From Opitutus sp. (GTDB taxonomy: Bacteria; Verrucomicrobiota; Verrucomicrobiae; Opitutales; Opitutaceae), in NCBI GenBank assembly GCA_009695065.1, contig SIBR01000006.1:1-64000 (forward strand): a stretch of DNA of 64,000 bases. The letters run 5' to 3'. Made by a program: the position numbers and the translations under genes. The notes beneath the pieces are model-generated. The model made no database searches and was not told the DNA's origin. It saw only the letters and a program-made list of their open reading frames with translations. Below are positions 18,427 through 27,424 of this stretch, piece after piece. Numbering within the stretch: the first letter of the stretch is position 1; the number at the start of each line of letters is the position of its first letter.

Positions 18427-19716
18427 ATGGCCGATCTCATCGTCAACGGCGGCAAGCCGCTTTCCGGCACGATCACGCCGTCCGGCAACAAAAACTCGGT
18501 GCTCCCGATCTTGTGCGCCTCCCTGCTCACGGACGAGCCCGTCACGCTGCGCAACGTCCCCGCGATCACGGACGTCGAAAAACTCGTCACGTTTTTCCAG
18601 GAGCAGGGTTCCCGGATCGCGTGGGACAAGGCGGCGGGCACACTGGCGATCGACCACTCGACCTTCGACGCCCGCCGGCTGGACGGCGAGTTGCCGTCGG
18701 GCATGCGGTCGTCGGTTCTTTTGTTCGCACCGCTGCTGCAGCGGATGAAAAAAATCGCGCTCCCGTCGAACGCCAAGGGCTGCTCGCTGGGCATTCGCGA
18801 ACTCGATCCGCACCTCGAAATTCTCGCCCATCTGGGCGCGAAGATTTCGCACAACGGCGCGCTGAAGCTGCGTCTCGCCGGCCGGTTCCGCGGCGCCCGC
18901 CACTGGCCCGACTACATGTCGGTCACGGCGACGGAAAATTTCGTCATGGCGGCGGCTGTCGCCGAGGGCGAATCGACGCTCATCAACGCCGCCAGCGAGC
19001 CCCACGTCCAGGATCTGTGCCACGTGCTGGTCGCGATGGGCGCCAACATCAGCGGCATCGGCACGAGCCAGCTCGTGGTCGAGGGCGTCCCGCGACTCGG
19101 CGGCGGCGCGTTCACCATCACCACCGACTATCACGAAGTCGTCACGTTTCTCGCCCTCGGCGCCATCACCGGCGGCGACGTGAAGGTCAGGAACTCGGTG
19201 CCGCACCACTTCGATCTGATCGCCCGCGCCTTCCGCAAGGTTGGGGTCGTGGTCGAACACGAGGGCGACACGGCCCGCGTGCGCCGCCGGCAATCGCTCG
19301 AGATCGAGCGGCCCTTCACCACCAATCTCCTGCCCAAGATCGAGGCCGCACCCTGGCCGTATTTCCCGGTCGACCTGCTGCCGTGCATGCTCGCGCTGGC
19401 GGTGCGCGCCAAGGGGGCGATCCAGTTTTGGAACAAAGTCTACGAGGGCGGCTTCACCTGGATGCCCGAGCTCTCGAAATTCGGCGCACAGGTGGTTGTG
19501 AGCGACCCGCACCGCGTGATCGTGTTCGGCGATCGCCCGCTGCGGCCGACGACCGTCGATGCGCCCTACATCATCCGCGCCGCCGTCGGCCTCTACATGG
19601 TCGCGGCCAGCATCCCGGGCCGCTCCGTCGTGAAGAATGCCGACACGATCAAGCGGGCCCATCCCAACTTCGTGGAAAACCTCCGCAGCCTCGGTGCGGA
19701 CGTGGAGTGGAAATAA
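18427..19716 (+). CDS. murA: UDP-N-acetylglucosamine 1-carboxyvinyltransferase (MurA family)
   Basis: MurA adds enolpyruvate from PEP to UDP-GlcNAc, the first committed step of peptidoglycan synthesis. The 429-residue EPSP-synthase fold protein has SGNKNSVLPIL (Lys-Asn pair), the active-site loop KGCSLGIRELDPH with C119 (the fosfomycin target), WPYFPVDLLPC with the catalytic Asp, and IIRAAVGLYMVAAS near the end. These cover the key residues. Several motifs deviate from standard MurA (for example IQFWNKVYEGGFTWMPEL), so it is a divergent MurA or a second paralog. The start ATG 18427 is chosen because the conserved ADLIVNGG strand begins there; an upstream start at 18376 adds unconserved residues. 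ruvB follows. Confidence 0.88.
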   Translation: MADLIVNGGKPLSGTITPSGNKNSVLPILCASLLTDEPVTLRNVPAITDVEKLVTFFQEQGSRIAWDKAAGTLAIDHSTFDARRLDGELPSGMRSSVLLFAPLLQRMKKIALPSNAKGCSLGIRELDPHLEILAHLGAKISHNGALKLRLAGRFRGARHWPDYMSVTATENFVMAAAVAEGESTLINAASEPHVQDLCHVLVAMGANISGIGTSQLVVEGVPRLGGGAFTITTDYHEVVTFLALGAITGGDVKVRNSVPHHFDLIARAFRKVGVVVEHEGDTARVRRRQSLEIERPFTTNLLPKIEAAPWPYFPVDLLPCMLALAVRAKGAIQFWNKVYEGGFTWMPELSKFGAQVVVSDPHRVIVFGDRPLRPTTVDAPYIIRAAVGLYMVAASIPGRSVVKNADTIKRAHPNFVENLRSLGADVEWK

Positions 19717-19808
19717 GGGCCGGAAGTGAAAGGTGAAAATCAGGTGAAGAAATGCATCCACCCCTGTTAGCTTCGCGCTTTTCGCATTAACGGCTTTTGA
19801 TCGCACCC

Positions 19809-20855
19809 ATGCCCGCCCCCGATAATTCTGCCAAAGGCCTCGGCTTCATTTCCAGCGCACTCGCCGCGCCCGTGTCACCGGTGGAGGCCGCGCTGCGGCC
19901 GCTGTCGTTTGCCGATTTCACCGGACAGGCCAAGACCGTCGAGCGTCTGCAGGTCATGGTCGGCGCCGCCAAGAAGCGGGACGAAGCGCTGAATCACATT
20001 CTGCTTTCCGGGCCGCCGGGGCTCGGCAAGACCACGCTCGCGTTCATCCTCGGGCACGAACTGGGCCGCAACGTGCGCATCACGTCGGGCCCCGTGGTGG
20101 AGAAGGCCGGCGATCTCGCGGGCCTGCTGACGAATCTCGAAGAGGGCGACATTCTCTTCATCGACGAGATCCACCGCATCCCGAAGACCGTCGAGGAGTA
20201 CCTCTACTCGGCGATGGAGGATTTCCGCATCGACATCATGATCGATCAGGGGCCCAACGCACGCAGCGTGCGGCTCTCGATCCCGCGCTTCACGCTGATC
20301 GGCGCGACCACGCGCAGCGGCCTGCTCACCGCTCCGCTCCGCTCGCGCTTCACGCTGCAAACGCGCCTCGACTACTACGACCACGCCACCCTGGAAGGCA
20401 TCGTCCGCCGCAGTTGCGGATTACTCAAGGTCGCGATCGACGCGGGCGGGGCGCAGGAGATCGCCACGCGGGCGCGCGGCACGCCGCGCGTCGCCAACAA
20501 CCTCATCAATTTCTGCCGCGACTACGCACAGGAACGGGCCCAGGGAAAAATCACCCAGCCGGTCGCGGCCGCCGCCCTCGAGCTGCTGGAAATCGACGCC
20601 GCGGGGCTCGACGAAATGGACAAGCGGATGCTGCGCGTAATGGCCGAGAACTACCGCGGTGGTCCCGTAGGCATGAGCACGATCGCGGTGGCGGTGGGCG
20701 AAGAGGCCGAGACCCTCGAAGAGGTGCACGAGCCCTTCCTTATTCAGGAAGGCTATCTGCAACGCACACCCCAGGGCCGCGTCCTCACCGCCAAGGGCTA
20801 CACCGCCGTCGGACTGAAGGCCGCGCTCGGCGGCGACCAAGGCTCGCTGCTGTAG
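19809..20855 (+). CDS. ruvB: Holliday junction branch migration helicase RuvB
   Basis: RuvB is the hexameric motor that drives branch migration of Holliday junctions with RuvA. The 348-residue protein has LRPLSFADFTGQ at the start, Walker A GPPGLGKTT near 67, Walker B FIDEIHRI, sensor motif GATTRSGLLTAPLRSRF, and the winged-helix end YRGGPVGMSTIAVAV...EPFLIQEGYLQRTPQGR. ATG 19809 is preferred over a TTG 12 bp upstream. ruvA and ruvC are not in the window. It follows murA by 92 bp and may share its transcript. Confidence 0.97.
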   Translation: MPAPDNSAKGLGFISSALAAPVSPVEAALRPLSFADFTGQAKTVERLQVMVGAAKKRDEALNHILLSGPPGLGKTTLAFILGHELGRNVRITSGPVVEKAGDLAGLLTNLEEGDILFIDEIHRIPKTVEEYLYSAMEDFRIDIMIDQGPNARSVRLSIPRFTLIGATTRSGLLTAPLRSRFTLQTRLDYYDHATLEGIVRRSCGLLKVAIDAGGAQEIATRARGTPRVANNLINFCRDYAQERAQGKITQPVAAAALELLEIDAAGLDEMDKRMLRVMAENYRGGPVGMSTIAVAVGEEAETLEEVHEPFLIQEGYLQRTPQGRVLTAKGYTAVGLKAALGGDQGSLL

Positions 20856-20867
20856 ACGTCCACCCCC

Positions 20868-20890
20868 CCCGGCACAAAGGAAACGCCGGG
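20868..20890. terminator. Possible terminator hairpin after ruvB
   Basis: CCCGGC (20868-20873) and GCCGGG (20885-20890) can pair across an 11-nt loop, next to a run of eight C. It has no U tract. It lies between two convergent genes, where a terminator is expected. Confidence 0.3.
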
Positions 20891-20894
20891 AACC

Positions 20895-21833
20895 TCAGGA
20901 TTTGCCGGTCGTGCCCAGCACGCCGATTTCCCTCAGCCAGTCCGCGCACAATTCCGGCCAGCGTGCGACAGGCCCTTCGGCCTCCCGCACGCCAAAGCCG
21001 TGGCCGCCGCTTTTGAAGACATGCAGTTCCCCCGTGGCTCCGGCCTTCTTGAGTTCGAGATAGGTCATGGCCGCATTTTGCGCCGGGACCGCCCGGTCAT
21101 CGTCGGCGTGCAGGATAAACGTGGGCGGATACTTGGCCCCCGGAGCGGCCACGATCCGGTAATCCTGCAACATCCGGCCGACGGCCGAGGCACTCCGCCC
21201 CGTCGAAGGCAACGCTCCGGCCGGGGCATACCCCAGGATCGAGAAATCGGGCCGGGCGGCGGTGGCATCGACCTCGTCGACGGGTTGGTAAACGCGCTTG
21301 TCCGAAAAGAACTCGATCGTCGCGGCCAGATGTCCGCCCGCCGAAAATCCGAGAAACCCGATGCGCTTCGGATCGAGCCCCCAGCCGCTCGCGCGGCTTC
21401 GCACCAGGCGCATGGCCCGTTGGGCATCTTGGAGACCGACGTCCTGGGCGTTTTCATGGCCCTCCGTCGCGAGCCGGTACTTGAGAAGGAACACCGTCAC
21501 CCCCAGCTGGTTCAACCAGGCCGCCGTATCCGCACCCTCCTTGTCGAGGACGATACGCGCCCAGCCGCCGCCCGGCGCGATGATGACAACCGCGCCATTC
21601 GGATTCTTGGGCCGAAATACCGTCAAGCTCGGCTCTGCAATTTGTGAGACAAAGCGGTCGTGCTTCCACGTCGACGTGCTGCGCTCCGTGATTTTTTCGG
21701 TGAACGCGATTTTCTCCGAGCCGGGCGGCTTGCCCGGCCAGAGGGGGATGACTTCGGGAATCTCCGCGGCGGAAAGACCGAGCGTGGCGAGGCCAACCAG
21801 AAACCCGGCGCGCAAACTCAAGAAGAGGGGCAT
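20895..21833 (-). CDS. Secreted alpha/beta-hydrolase esterase (BD-FAE/acetyl esterase type)
   Basis: The 312-residue product starts at ATG 21833 with a signal peptide (LFLSLRAGFLVGLATLGLSAAE) followed by IPLWPGKPPGSE, the common beginning of exported esterases in this phylum. Catalytic set: oxyanion APGGGW, nucleophile S164 in GFSAGG, Asp in HADDDRAVP and His in KSGGHGFG. Relatives deacetylate or deferuloylate plant polysaccharides, so acetylxylan or feruloyl esterase action is plausible. The gene is convergent with ruvB and divergent from the FMN oxidase gene. Confidence 0.87.
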   Translation of the reverse strand: MPLFLSLRAGFLVGLATLGLSAAEIPEVIPLWPGKPPGSEKIAFTEKITERSTSTWKHDRFVSQIAEPSLTVFRPKNPNGAVVIIAPGGGWARIVLDKEGADTAAWLNQLGVTVFLLKYRLATEGHENAQDVGLQDAQRAMRLVRSRASGWGLDPKRIGFLGFSAGGHLAATIEFFSDKRVYQPVDEVDATAARPDFSILGYAPAGALPSTGRSASAVGRMLQDYRIVAAPGAKYPPTFILHADDDRAVPAQNAAMTYLELKKAGATGELHVFKSGGHGFGVREAEGPVARWPELCADWLREIGVLGTTGKS

Positions 21834-22011
21834 GCCCTGACGTTCGTGCGGGGCGGCCCATTGACAAAACCATTCACTCCGGCCCGGGCGCCGATCAGGC
21901 GACGAGCCCGTTTCCGGCCGCTCCGCGGGAAATCGGGCTGGAGTTTTCGGGCGCGGCTTGACACACCCGCTCCGTGCAGCCGCGTTACCCCCACGTCTGA
22001 GCCGCGATCCC

Positions 22012-23208
22012 ATGGCAATCACGCGTCGAGAATTGCTCCGCACGGCCGGCGTCGTCGCCGGCGTGGCGGCGATCCCCGCGAATGCCGCCACCCCTGCAGG
22101 CCCCGCGGCTTCGTCACCGCCGGGCACGGCCGCCCCGGGCCCGACCGAACTTTTCGACGTCCCCGATTTCGAACGCGCGGCCAAGGCCCAGATGTCGCCG
22201 ATGGCGTGGGACTACCTCACCGGCGCCGCGGCCGATGAACTCACCCTCCGCTGGAATCACGAGGCCTACGAGCGCCTGCGGTTGAAGCCGCGGGTGCTGA
22301 TCGATGTTTCGAAAATCGATACGCGCGTCCAGCTGCTGGGCCGCGAGCTGCCCTTCCCCATCCTGCTGGCCCCCGCCGCCTATCACCGGCTGTTTCACGC
22401 CGAGGGCGAACTCGGCGTGGCCCGCGGCGCCGGCGCGATCAACGCGACCATGGTCGTCAGCACAACCGCCACGACGACCATCGAGGATATCGCCGCGGTC
22501 GCCACGGGTCCGCTGTGGTTTCAGCTCTACGTGCAATCGGACCGCGGGTTCACTCGCGAGCTGGTCCGGCGCGCGGAAGCCGCCGGTTGCCAGGCCCTCG
22601 TCATCACCGTCGACACCCCCGTGCTCGGACCGCGTTACCGCGAGCTGCGCGGCAAGTTCTCGCTCCCACCCGGGATCGAACGGGCGAATCTGAAAGGGCT
22701 CGCCGCCGCCACGGGCAGCCACCGCCCCACGGAACAGTCGATGTACAGCGCCATGCTGGATCCAACCGTCACCTGGCGGGACATCGACTGGCTGCGTTCG
22801 CTGACGAAATTGCCGGTGCTCTTGAAGGGCATTCTGAATCCCGACGATGCGGACCGGGCGGCCCAAGCCGGCGTGGCCGGCATCCTCGTTTCGAATCACG
22901 GTGCCCGCAATCTCGACACGGCGCCCGCCACGATCGACGCCCTGCCCCTGGTCGTCGCGAAAGTCGCCGGCCGCGTGGCGGTGCTGGTCGACGGTGGCAT
23001 TCGCCGCGGGACCGACATCCTGAAGGCGCTGGCGCTCGGCGCCAACGCCGTGCTGATCGGTCGCCCCTACCTCTTCGGCCTCGCCGCCCAAGGCGCGCCG
23101 GGCGTCACCCGCGTCGTCAATATCCTCCGCCGCGAACTTGAAATGGCCATGGCCCTCACCGGCCGGACGACGATTGCATCGATCGATGCGTCGGTGATCT
23201 GGCGCTAG
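22012..23208 (+). CDS. FMN-dependent alpha-hydroxy-acid oxidase/dehydrogenase, Tat-exported
   Basis: The 398-residue protein oxidises an L-2-hydroxy acid (lactate, glycolate or similar) using FMN. It starts at ATG 22012 with the twin-arginine signal TRRELLRTAGVVAGVAAIPANA, so it is folded before export; this fits a cofactor enzyme. The barrel shows LPFPILLAPAAYHRLFH, FQLYVQSDRGF, VITVDTPVLGPRYRELR, LKGILNPDDA, the active-site strand SNHGARNLDTAP with H296, and VLVDGGIRRGTDILKALALGANAVLIGRP. Arg replaces the more usual Gly in SNHG(G/A)RQLD-type sequences only at flanking sites. The acceptor, oxygen or quinone, cannot be told. It is followed by a second esterase gene. Confidence 0.92.
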   Translation: MAITRRELLRTAGVVAGVAAIPANAATPAGPAASSPPGTAAPGPTELFDVPDFERAAKAQMSPMAWDYLTGAAADELTLRWNHEAYERLRLKPRVLIDVSKIDTRVQLLGRELPFPILLAPAAYHRLFHAEGELGVARGAGAINATMVVSTTATTTIEDIAAVATGPLWFQLYVQSDRGFTRELVRRAEAAGCQALVITVDTPVLGPRYRELRGKFSLPPGIERANLKGLAAATGSHRPTEQSMYSAMLDPTVTWRDIDWLRSLTKLPVLLKGILNPDDADRAAQAGVAGILVSNHGARNLDTAPATIDALPLVVAKVAGRVAVLVDGGIRRGTDILKALALGANAVLIGRPYLFGLAAQGAPGVTRVVNILRRELEMAMALTGRTTIASIDASVIWR

Positions 23209-23260
23209 GCCGACGGCGAAAGTTTTTGCCACCCGTCCCAGAAGCTTCGTTCCCAAACCC

Positions 23261-25204
23261 ATGCCGACCTCATTCCCTTACTTGCGGCACGCCGGTGCGC
23301 TGTTCTTGGCGACCATACTTTCCGTCTCGGGCGCCGATACCTCGAGCGACATCCAAGCCCAACTCGACCGCCCGCTGCTCGCGGCGAATCTCACCGCCGA
23401 CGAAGCGCAACGGTTTTCCGACACCCGCGTGCCGCGGATGCCGGCGGTCAAGACTGCCGCCGAGTGGACGTCGATCGCGGATACCTTGCGCCGCAAGACG
23501 CTCGATCAAGTCGTCTTTCGCGGCGCGCAGGCCCAGCAGTGGCGCGAGGCCCGCGCCCAGGTGGTGTGGCTCGAAACGCTGCCGGGCGGGCCGGGCTATA
23601 GCATTCGCAAACTGCGCTACGAGGCGCTGCCCGGATTGTGGATTCCCGCGCTGCTCTATCTGCCCGAGAATCTTTCGGGCAAGGCGCCCGTGCACCTGGC
23701 GGTGAACGGCCACGACCTCGTCGGCAAGGCGACTCCCTACAAACAGATCCGTTGCATCAATCTCGCGAAACGCGGCATCATCTCGCTGAACATCGAGTGG
23801 CTCAACATGGGCCAGCTGAATGCGCCCACGTTCAACCACTATGCGATGAACCAGCTCGATCTCTGCGGCGTCAGCGGGCTCGCGCCCTTCTATCTCTCGA
23901 TGTCCCGGGGGCTCGACCTCCTCCTCGCGCTCCCGAACGCCGATGCGCAGCGCGTGGCCGTGAGCGGACTTTCCGGCGGCGGCTGGCAGACGATCATCAT
24001 CAGCGCCCTCGACCCGCGGGTGACGCTCTGCAATCCGGTCGCCGGTTATTCCAGCTTCCGGACGCGGGCGGCCTATCCGACGGATCTCGGCGACTCGGAA
24101 CAAACCCCCAACGACCTCGCCACCGTGGTGGATTACACGCATTTGACCGGCATGCTGGCCGGGCGCGCGGCGCTCCTCACCTACAACGCCAAGGACAATT
24201 GCTGCTTCGCCGCGGATCATGCGCTGGACCCGCTCGTGCAGGCCGCCGCCCCGCTTTTCGCCCTGCACGGCCAGCCCAACCGGCTCCAGACCCACGTGAA
24301 TTTTGATCCCGGCACGCACAACTACGAGGTCGACAATCGCGAGGCGTTCTACCGCTTCCTGGGCGAAATATTTTTCGCGGGAAACAAAACCTGGGATCCC
24401 AAGGAAATTCCGTCCGGGACGGAGGTGAAATCACCGGAGGCGCTCGCCGTCGATCTGCCCGCGGGCAATCTCGACTTCAATCAACTCGCCAGGACCGCGA
24501 TGCAGGCGCTGCCCCGCGATCCGGATTTCGCCCGCCGCGATCCCACCGCCGCCCGCGCCAAGTTGCGCGAAATCGTCCATTTCCGCGCGCCCGCCATGAC
24601 CGCGGACCGCGTCAGCGGGGGCCGCGGCGGGGCTGGCGCCACGCGCCACTGGCAGGTGCGCGTCGGCAACGAGTGGACCGTGCCCGTCACCGAGTTTTCC
24701 CCCGGCACACCGCAAGGCACGACCGTCCTTATCGCCGATGCCGGTCGCGGCAAGCTCGCGGCCGAAGTCGATCGTCTGCTCAAGGCCGGCCAGCGCGTGC
24801 TCGCCGTGGACTTGCTCGGATTCGGCGAAGCGAAAATCCCAAAGCACGATTTTCTCCATGCGCTGCTCATCGCCGCCGTCGGCGAACGCCCCCTCGGCGT
24901 GCAGGCCGATCAACTCGCCGCCGTGGCGCGCTGGGCGGCGCAAGAGTTCAAGGGCACGCCGGTGGCGCTGGCCGCCCAAGGGCCGCGCACCAGTCTGATT
25001 GCCCTCGTGACCAAGGCACTCGAACCAAGCGTGACCGGCGGACTGACCACGCACGATGCGAAGGCCAGCCTGAAGGAACTCGTCGAGCAGAACATCGTCG
25101 TCGACGCGCAGGCCGAGCAATTTTGCTTCGGCCTGCTTGAGGCCTTCGATGTTCCCCAATTGCAGGTGCTGGCGGATGCAGGGCGGACCGGCCGGGCGCG
25201 CTGA
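23261..25204 (+). CDS. Large exported alpha/beta hydrolase with possible second hydrolase-like half
   Basis: The 647-residue product has a signal peptide (AGALFLATILSVSGAD) and an N-terminal alpha/beta-hydrolase fold resembling acetylxylan-esterase/dienelactone-hydrolase-type enzymes. VNGHDLVGKATPY forms the oxyanion region, S238 in VSGLSGGGWQT is the nucleophile, and FDPGTHNYEVDNR carries the histidine. The C-terminal part (about 450-640) reads like a second, degenerate hydrolase domain (TTVLIADAGRG, VLAVDLLGFGEA, VALAAQGPRTS) that has lost the Gly-x-Ser-x-Gly serine. Double-domain esterases of this sort are frequent in Verrucomicrobiota. Sugar-ester hydrolysis is likely, with the exact substrate unknown. 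It is probably in an operon with the FMN oxidase (52 bp gap). Confidence 0.8.
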   Translation: MPTSFPYLRHAGALFLATILSVSGADTSSDIQAQLDRPLLAANLTADEAQRFSDTRVPRMPAVKTAAEWTSIADTLRRKTLDQVVFRGAQAQQWREARAQVVWLETLPGGPGYSIRKLRYEALPGLWIPALLYLPENLSGKAPVHLAVNGHDLVGKATPYKQIRCINLAKRGIISLNIEWLNMGQLNAPTFNHYAMNQLDLCGVSGLAPFYLSMSRGLDLLLALPNADAQRVAVSGLSGGGWQTIIISALDPRVTLCNPVAGYSSFRTRAAYPTDLGDSEQTPNDLATVVDYTHLTGMLAGRAALLTYNAKDNCCFAADHALDPLVQAAAPLFALHGQPNRLQTHVNFDPGTHNYEVDNREAFYRFLGEIFFAGNKTWDPKEIPSGTEVKSPEALAVDLPAGNLDFNQLARTAMQALPRDPDFARRDPTAARAKLREIVHFRAPAMTADRVSGGRGGAGATRHWQVRVGNEWTVPVTEFSPGTPQGTTVLIADAGRGKLAAEVDRLLKAGQRVLAVDLLGFGEAKIPKHDFLHALLIAAVGERPLGVQADQLAAVARWAAQEFKGTPVALAAQGPRTSLIALVTKALEPSVTGGLTTHDAKASLKELVEQNIVVDAQAEQFCFGLLEAFDVPQLQVLADAGRTGRAR

Positions 25205-25218
25205 CCCATCCGCACCGG

Positions 25219-26229
25219 TCACACCTCGACCATCGCCTTGATCACGCTCCGGTTGCCGGCGATCGCACGGGAAAAATCCGCTGGAATATCGGCGAGCCCG
25301 ATGCGGTGCGTGATCCAAGGGCGGGTGTCGATCCGGCCCGCCTCGACCAGCTCGATCGTGGTGCGAAACGTTTCGGACCGCGCGTTGCGGCTGGCGCACA
25401 GGGTGATTTCGCGCCGGTGAAAATTCGGGTCGCTGAAGGTAACGTCGCCCTGGAACAGCCCGACAAAAACGATCCGCCCGCCATGGGCCACGAAGTCGAA
25501 GGTCGCCCCCATCGATTGCGCGCTGCCCGTCGCATCGATCACCACGGTCGGCAGATCGCCATCGCCAATTTCCCGCAACCGCCGCGGGGCTTCCGCGGGC
25601 ACGAGGGTCGCGCCAACCCCGAGGTGCTCGCGGCAAAACGCCAACCGCGACTCGCTCACGTCCATCACCGCGAGCCTCGCCCCGGACAGGGACGCGAACT
25701 GGATCACACTCAGGCCGATCGGCCCCGCCCCGATCACCAGCACAAAGTCGTCGGGTTGGATTTCGGCGCGTTCGATCGCGCGGGCGCCGATGCCGAGCGT
25801 CTCGACCAGCGCGAGTTGATCGTAGTCGAGCGTCGCCGAGCGGTGGAGTTTGTGCGCCGGCACGGCGAGCAACGGTTGCATCCCGCCGTCAACATGCACG
25901 CCGAGCACCTTCAATTCCGTGCAACAATTGGTCCGACCGCGGCGGCAGGCGATGCAACGCCCGCAGTTCAGGTAGGGTTCCAGCGAGCAGCGGTCGCCAC
26001 GCCTCAGCCCCGGGGCGCCGCGGCCGGGATCGATCACTTCCACGCCCAGTTCGTGCCCGAGAATGCGGGGGTAATTGAAGAACGGCTGCCGGCCCGCGAA
26101 CGCGCTGAGATCCGTTCCGCAGATGCCGATGCGATGCACCCGCACGAGGGCTTCGCCCGGCGCCGGCACGGGTTCCGGCCCGTCGGCCGCGGTGAACCGG
26201 CCGGGTTGTTCGAGGACAATTTGGAGCAT
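25219..26229 (-). CDS. Zinc-dependent alcohol (polyol) dehydrogenase, MDR family
   Basis: This 336-residue medium-chain dehydrogenase shows GICGTDLSAFAG with the catalytic zinc Cys, GHELGVEV with the His/Glu pair, and the structural zinc knuckle CGRCIACRRGRTNCC. The Rossmann motif is VIGAGPIGLSVIQFA, followed by AVMDVSESRLAFC. Asp after the second strand suggests NAD rather than NADP. Nearest functional relatives are sorbitol/galactitol/L-idonate and threonine dehydrogenases, so oxidation of a sugar alcohol is likely. It is cytoplasmic. It is convergent with the large esterase gene, with only 14 bp between the stop codons. Confidence 0.9.
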   Translation of the reverse strand: MLQIVLEQPGRFTAADGPEPVPAPGEALVRVHRIGICGTDLSAFAGRQPFFNYPRILGHELGVEVIDPGRGAPGLRRGDRCSLEPYLNCGRCIACRRGRTNCCTELKVLGVHVDGGMQPLLAVPAHKLHRSATLDYDQLALVETLGIGARAIERAEIQPDDFVLVIGAGPIGLSVIQFASLSGARLAVMDVSESRLAFCREHLGVGATLVPAEAPRRLREIGDGDLPTVVIDATGSAQSMGATFDFVAHGGRIVFVGLFQGDVTFSDPNFHRREITLCASRNARSETFRTTIELVEAGRIDTRPWITHRIGLADIPADFSRAIAGNRSVIKAMVEV

Positions 26230-26310
26230 GGTCGAGACTGTGATTCGGAGCGACGGCGGCGAAACACCTTCCGGTTGAAAGCCGGCCGGTGAGGCGCAAG
26301 CCGGCGAACG

Positions 26311-27327
26311 TCAGTTACCGGGCCGCGCGACTTTTTCTCCGGACCACTGTTCGTAAGTCCGCACGAGATCCTCGACGGTGGTAAACTTGCGGGCGACCAT
26401 GCGGACCCGGAACGAAAACTCGCGATTCACCCCGTAGTCGCGTTGCAGGAAGATGAAATCCCACGCGGGATTGCCGGCACCGCCGCCCGAGGGCGAATGC
26501 GAAAACCGCACTTCCCGGCCGGGCTGCGGCCGGTCGAACATGAACAAAAGCACGGTGTCGCCGGAAACACCGAAATAGAAGGGATAGAGGTATTCGAAGT
26601 CCGAGATGCCCTTCGCCAGCTTGATGTTGAAGCCCTCGTCCGCCGGCGGCTCCCAGGTGCTGCCCGCGGGACGATGGGTCGCGGCGACACCGTGCGACGG
26701 CGGCACATGCTTGATCCAGCGCGGCCGGGCCTCGCCGGCGCCCGGCCGCGAACGACCGATGAACTGGATCGACATGTCCGGTGGCGCGTGAATGTAGGAC
26801 GCGAAGAAAATCCCGATGTAGCCGTGCTTGCTCCAGGCCTCGGCCAGCGGGGTGCCGAAATAGGTCATGTCGACCGCATCGCCGCCGGCTTGGTAGACGA
26901 CGCGGCTGCGCAACGGCCAGTGCTCGGTGCGCTCCTGCTGCAATTCCACGCGAGTCGCCGAGTGGCGGATCAATCGCATCGGCGCCTGCCGTGGCTCAAA
27001 GATATGCCAGCCGAAGGAATTTTGGTCGCCGCTGTAAATATGCTCGAAGTTCAGGCCAGCCACGGCCGGCACGAAGACGTTGGGGCCGCCGTCGAGGGAA
27101 AGCTCGGCGACACCATTGTAGCCGGCCCGATGCGTCGGCCCGTAGGCGACGTTGTCCGCGATCACGAGGCGGAGTTTTCCGGTGTCGATCCGCGCCTGAC
27201 CCGCGCCGCTCGACGCATCCGACGCCGCGAGGACGAAACCGGGACCGGCCAGGGAGAGCAGGAGCACAAGGGCGGCGCGAAGGGGCAGCGCCCGTGAATG
27301 GGGGATTTTTTCGAGGGGCGCGTTCAC
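26311..27327 (-). CDS. Exported conserved hypothetical protein
   Basis: I do not recognise a named family. From a GTG at 27327 the product has about 338 residues and begins MNAPLEKIPHSRALPLR before the hydrophobic segment ALVLLLSLAGPGFVLAAS, a standard signal peptide. An ATG at 27393 would place 22 extra residues before it and leave only 31 bp to the divergent transporter gene. The body is beta-rich and aromatic: GLNFEHIYSGDQNSFGWHIFEPRQ, RVVYQAGGDAVDMTYFGTPL, EYLYPFYFGVSGDTVLLFMFD, WDFIFLQRDYGVNREFSFRV. It looks like a galactose-mutarotase or polysaccharide-binding beta sandwich, but that is a guess. It follows the zinc dehydrogenase on the same strand, so a role in sugar use fits the context. 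Confidence 0.7.
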   Translation of the reverse strand: MNAPLEKIPHSRALPLRAALVLLLSLAGPGFVLAASDASSGAGQARIDTGKLRLVIADNVAYGPTHRAGYNGVAELSLDGGPNVFVPAVAGLNFEHIYSGDQNSFGWHIFEPRQAPMRLIRHSATRVELQQERTEHWPLRSRVVYQAGGDAVDMTYFGTPLAEAWSKHGYIGIFFASYIHAPPDMSIQFIGRSRPGAGEARPRWIKHVPPSHGVAATHRPAGSTWEPPADEGFNIKLAKGISDFEYLYPFYFGVSGDTVLLFMFDRPQPGREVRFSHSPSGGGAGNPAWDFIFLQRDYGVNREFSFRVRMVARKFTTVEDLVRTYEQWSGEKVARPGN

Positions 27328-27424
27328 AACGGAAGCGTGCGGCGCGGACTCGGAAGCGGTCAATGCGGAAGGAATTGCCACGCCTGCTTGCATTTCAATT
27401 CTGAACCGGCACAAACCCCAATCC

